Shown: positions 13,821 through 15,098 of the stretch, piece after piece
How the letters are laid out: each line of letters opens with the position of its first letter
How positions within the stretch are numbered: the stretch's first letter is position 1
From: Thermoleophilia bacterium
Lineage (GTDB): Bacteria > Actinomycetota > Thermoleophilia > Gaiellales > Gaiellaceae
Reading direction: 5' to 3'
Assembly: GCA_014534155.1 (NCBI GenBank)
Contig: JACVSB010000017.1
Coordinates: forward strand, 1-15,098
DNA length: 15,098 nt
Position numbers and translations under genes: made by a program
Notes under the pieces: model-generated
The model's input: the letters and a program-made list of their open reading frames with translations, nothing else
Database searches by the model: none
What the model was told of the DNA's origin: nothing

Positions 13821-14228
13821 GTGCTGATCAGGCACCCGGAGAGCGTCGCGATCGTCCCGGTCGACGGGGACGAGCTCGTGTGCGTGCGCCAGACGAGGCG
13901 TGGCGCCGGCCGGACGATCCTCGAGCTTCCGTCCGGGAAGCTGGAGCCGGGCGAGCGGCCGGCGGAGGCCGCCGTGCGGGAGCTCGCCGAGGAGTGCGCG
14001 CTGGGTGCGCGGGAGTGGCGCGCGCTCGGCAGCTTCTGGGCGGCGCCGGCCTACTCGACGGAGTTCGTCCACGCCTACGTCGCCTCGGGCCTCTACAGCG
14101 TCAGCCCCCGTGTGCTCGACCCCGACGAGGACATCGAGGTGGCGCGCCTCCCCCTCGGCGACGGCCTGCGCTCGCTTCAGGACGCGGTCTCGGCGGCGGC
14201 GTTCGCCCTCTGGCGGGAGGCACGGTGA
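13821..14228 (+). CDS. Nudix hydrolase, ADP-ribose pyrophosphatase-like
   Basis: A 135-residue protein with a Nudix box GKLEPGERPAEAAVRELAEE (about 41-60), matching Gx5Ex7REUxEE; the usual Gly after the last Glu pair is replaced by Ala in ECAL. 'HPESVAIVP' before it and 'FWAAPAYSTEFVHAYVASGL' after it are like ADP-ribose pyrophosphatases, which cleave ADP-ribose to AMP and ribose 5-phosphate. The usual N-terminal 40-50 residues of such enzymes are missing. The frame is open upstream but would be antisense to the kinase and shows no homology, so GTG 13821 is preferred. The stop overlaps the next start (GTGA). The real substrate may be another nucleoside diphosphate derivative. Confidence 0.85.
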   Translation: MLIRHPESVAIVPVDGDELVCVRQTRRGAGRTILELPSGKLEPGERPAEAAVRELAEECALGAREWRALGSFWAAPAYSTEFVHAYVASGLYSVSPRVLDPDEDIEVARLPLGDGLRSLQDAVSAAAFALWREAR

Positions 14229-14887
14229 GCGCGAGGGCCGTGGCCTTCGACTTCAACGGCACGCTCTCGCACGACGAGCCCATCCTCGCGGAGATCTTCG
14301 TCGAGCTCTTCGCCGCTCGCGGACGGCCTCTCAGCGTGCAGGAGTACTTCGACGAGCTCGCCGGCCTCTCGGACCCGGAGATCGTCCGCACGTGGCTCGG
14401 ACGCGACCACCCTGCCGTGGGCGACGTGATCACGGAGCGCGTGGAGCGCTACCGCGCCGCCGTCGCGGACGGCTCCTCCGTTCCCTCATACGTGCGCGAG
14501 GCGGTCCGGTACGCGGCGGAGCACGTCCCGGTGGCCGTCGTCTCGGGCGCCGCGCGCACCGAGATCGAGCCGGTGCTTCGCGCAGCCGAGCTGGACGACG
14601 TCGTCTCGGTGGTCGTCTCGGCCGACGACGTCGTGCACGGCAAGCCCGACCCCGAGGGGTACGTGCGCGCGCTCGAGCTCCTGGACGCGCAGCTCGCTGC
14701 CGAGGACGTGGTCGTGTTCGAGGACACCGAGGCGGGGATCGCGGCGGCGAAGGCCGCGGGCATGCGCTGCATCGCGGTCCTCGGGACGCTTGCCCCCGAG
14801 CGGCTCAGCGCGGCCGACGAGGTCGTGGAGCGGCTCGACGCCGGCGTGGTCGCGCGTGCCCTCGCGTCGGACCCCGCCGAGAGCTGA
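14225..14887 (+). CDS. HAD-superfamily hydrolase (beta-phosphoglucomutase/phosphatase-like)
   Basis: A 220-residue HAD protein with a helical C1 cap between motifs I and II. Motif I is DFNGT (Asp9 nucleophile, Asn11 where most phosphatases have Asp), motif II Ser107 in VVSGA, motif III Lys140 in HGKPDP, and motif IV Glu166-Asp167 in FEDTEAG. It should act on a small phosphorylated metabolite, as a phosphatase or mutase. Asn at the general acid/base position may alter or slow turnover, though 'FDFNGTL' appears to be a recurring variant in actinobacteria. Its GTG start overlaps the Nudix stop by 4 nt, so the two are coupled and may work in sequence, for instance pyrophosphatase then phosphatase. 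No second gene follows closely on this strand. Confidence 0.88.
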   Translation: MSARAVAFDFNGTLSHDEPILAEIFVELFAARGRPLSVQEYFDELAGLSDPEIVRTWLGRDHPAVGDVITERVERYRAAVADGSSVPSYVREAVRYAAEHVPVAVVSGAARTEIEPVLRAAELDDVVSVVVSADDVVHGKPDPEGYVRALELLDAQLAAEDVVVFEDTEAGIAAAKAAGMRCIAVLGTLAPERLSAADEVVERLDAGVVARALASDPAES

Positions 14888-14923
14888 GCCACCCGAGGGA
14901 GTGCCTGCTCCTCCTCTGCTGTA

Positions 14924-14941
14924 CGCCTCCTCAGGGAGGTG
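14924..14941 (+). terminator. Weak hairpin downstream of the HAD gene
   Basis: CGCCTCC and GGAGGTG form a 7-bp stem with one G-T wobble around a TCAG loop, 37 nt after the HAD stop. No T-run follows. In high-GC genomes such hairpins sometimes end transcription, but this is weak evidence. The rest of the 146-nt gap up to 15033 shows only GC-rich repeats of GGC type. Confidence 0.25.
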
Positions 14942-15033
14942 GACGGGCGCTAGTCCACGGCGCGAACGTCGAGCGCGACATCGCGACGCGGTCGGTGGCG
15001 GCGGCGGCACCGCCGGCGTGTGAGGATGGCAGC

Positions 15034-15098
15034 GTGCGCGATGGCCCCCCGGTCGAGCTCGAGGAGTACCTGGGGGAGCTCGTCGAGCGGCTCCGGGC
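15034..15098 (+). CDS. Start of an unidentified gene (3' truncated by window)
   Basis: A GTG at 15034 opens a frame with strongly GC-rich third positions up to the window edge. It encodes an acidic amphipathic start, VRDGPPVELEEYLGELVERL, followed by Arg. GAGG about 10 nt upstream (15022-15025) could be its ribosome-binding site. The competing frame from ATG 15026 gives a Ser/Arg-rich product typical of a shadow frame. The opening would suit several families, for example nucleotidyltransferases that begin with a similar helix, but about 21 residues are not enough to name it. Confidence 0.45.
   Translation, partial: MRDGPPVELEEYLGELVERLR

Noticed and set aside
14990..15020. GGC-rich repeats as a microsatellite or regulatory repeat
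   Set aside because: Short and imperfect, within the base composition expected for this genome.

Overview
The window is a piece of a very GC-rich bacterial chromosome. Third codon positions are almost all G or C, GTG starts are common, coding density is high, and several genes seem to lack a Shine-Dalgarno leader. This fits a high-GC actinobacterium; a soil or aquatic Thermoleophilia-type lineage is my guess, not something the sequence proves. I saw no rRNA, tRNA, insertion sequence or CRISPR array.

Left part (1-3326): the C-terminal part of a Gfo/Idh/MocA oxidoreductase on the + strand meets, tail to tail with a 13-bp overlap, a minus-strand pair. That pair is an IlvD/Edd dehydratase followed by a zinc-dependent dehydrogenase of the glucose 1-dehydrogenase type. 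The three suggest sugar or sugar-acid oxidation, although IlvD may simply serve branched-chain amino acid synthesis. Next (3327-3853) is a gene graveyard: the C-terminal end of a flavoprotein (ferredoxin) reductase on the minus strand directly abuts, head to head, the C-terminal end of a cupredoxin on the plus strand, and the cupredoxin also carries a frameshift.

Middle part (3854-6298, + strand): a tight cluster of an ECF sigma factor, a small zinc-finger anti-sigma factor and a cupin, all with overlapping start and stop codons. It is followed by a DUF2269-like membrane protein and a catalase-fold-like protein. The sigma, zinc-finger and cupin trio looks like a split version of the RpoE/ChrR stress module.

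Right part (6314-13795, minus strand): a catabolic operon read right to left. It holds a choline-kinase/APH-like kinase, APC amino-acid permease, nucleotidyltransferase, metallophosphoesterase, GntR/UTRA regulator and an 806-residue dimethylglycine/sarcosine dehydrogenase-like flavoprotein with a GcvT folate domain. From the permease on, every gene touches or overlaps the next. Between kinase and permease sits a perfect 14-bp palindrome, AAGGTCTAGACCTT. Its core matches the known operator of DasR, a GntR/UTRA regulator, and it is the likely operator for the GntR gene of this operon. The set points to uptake and oxidative demethylation of an N-methylated amino acid or amine feeding one-carbon units to folate, with local repression.

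Far right (13821-15098, + strand): a short Nudix hydrolase and a HAD hydrolase, translationally coupled, are transcribed divergently from the kinase across only 25 bp. The last bases hold the start of an unidentified gene.
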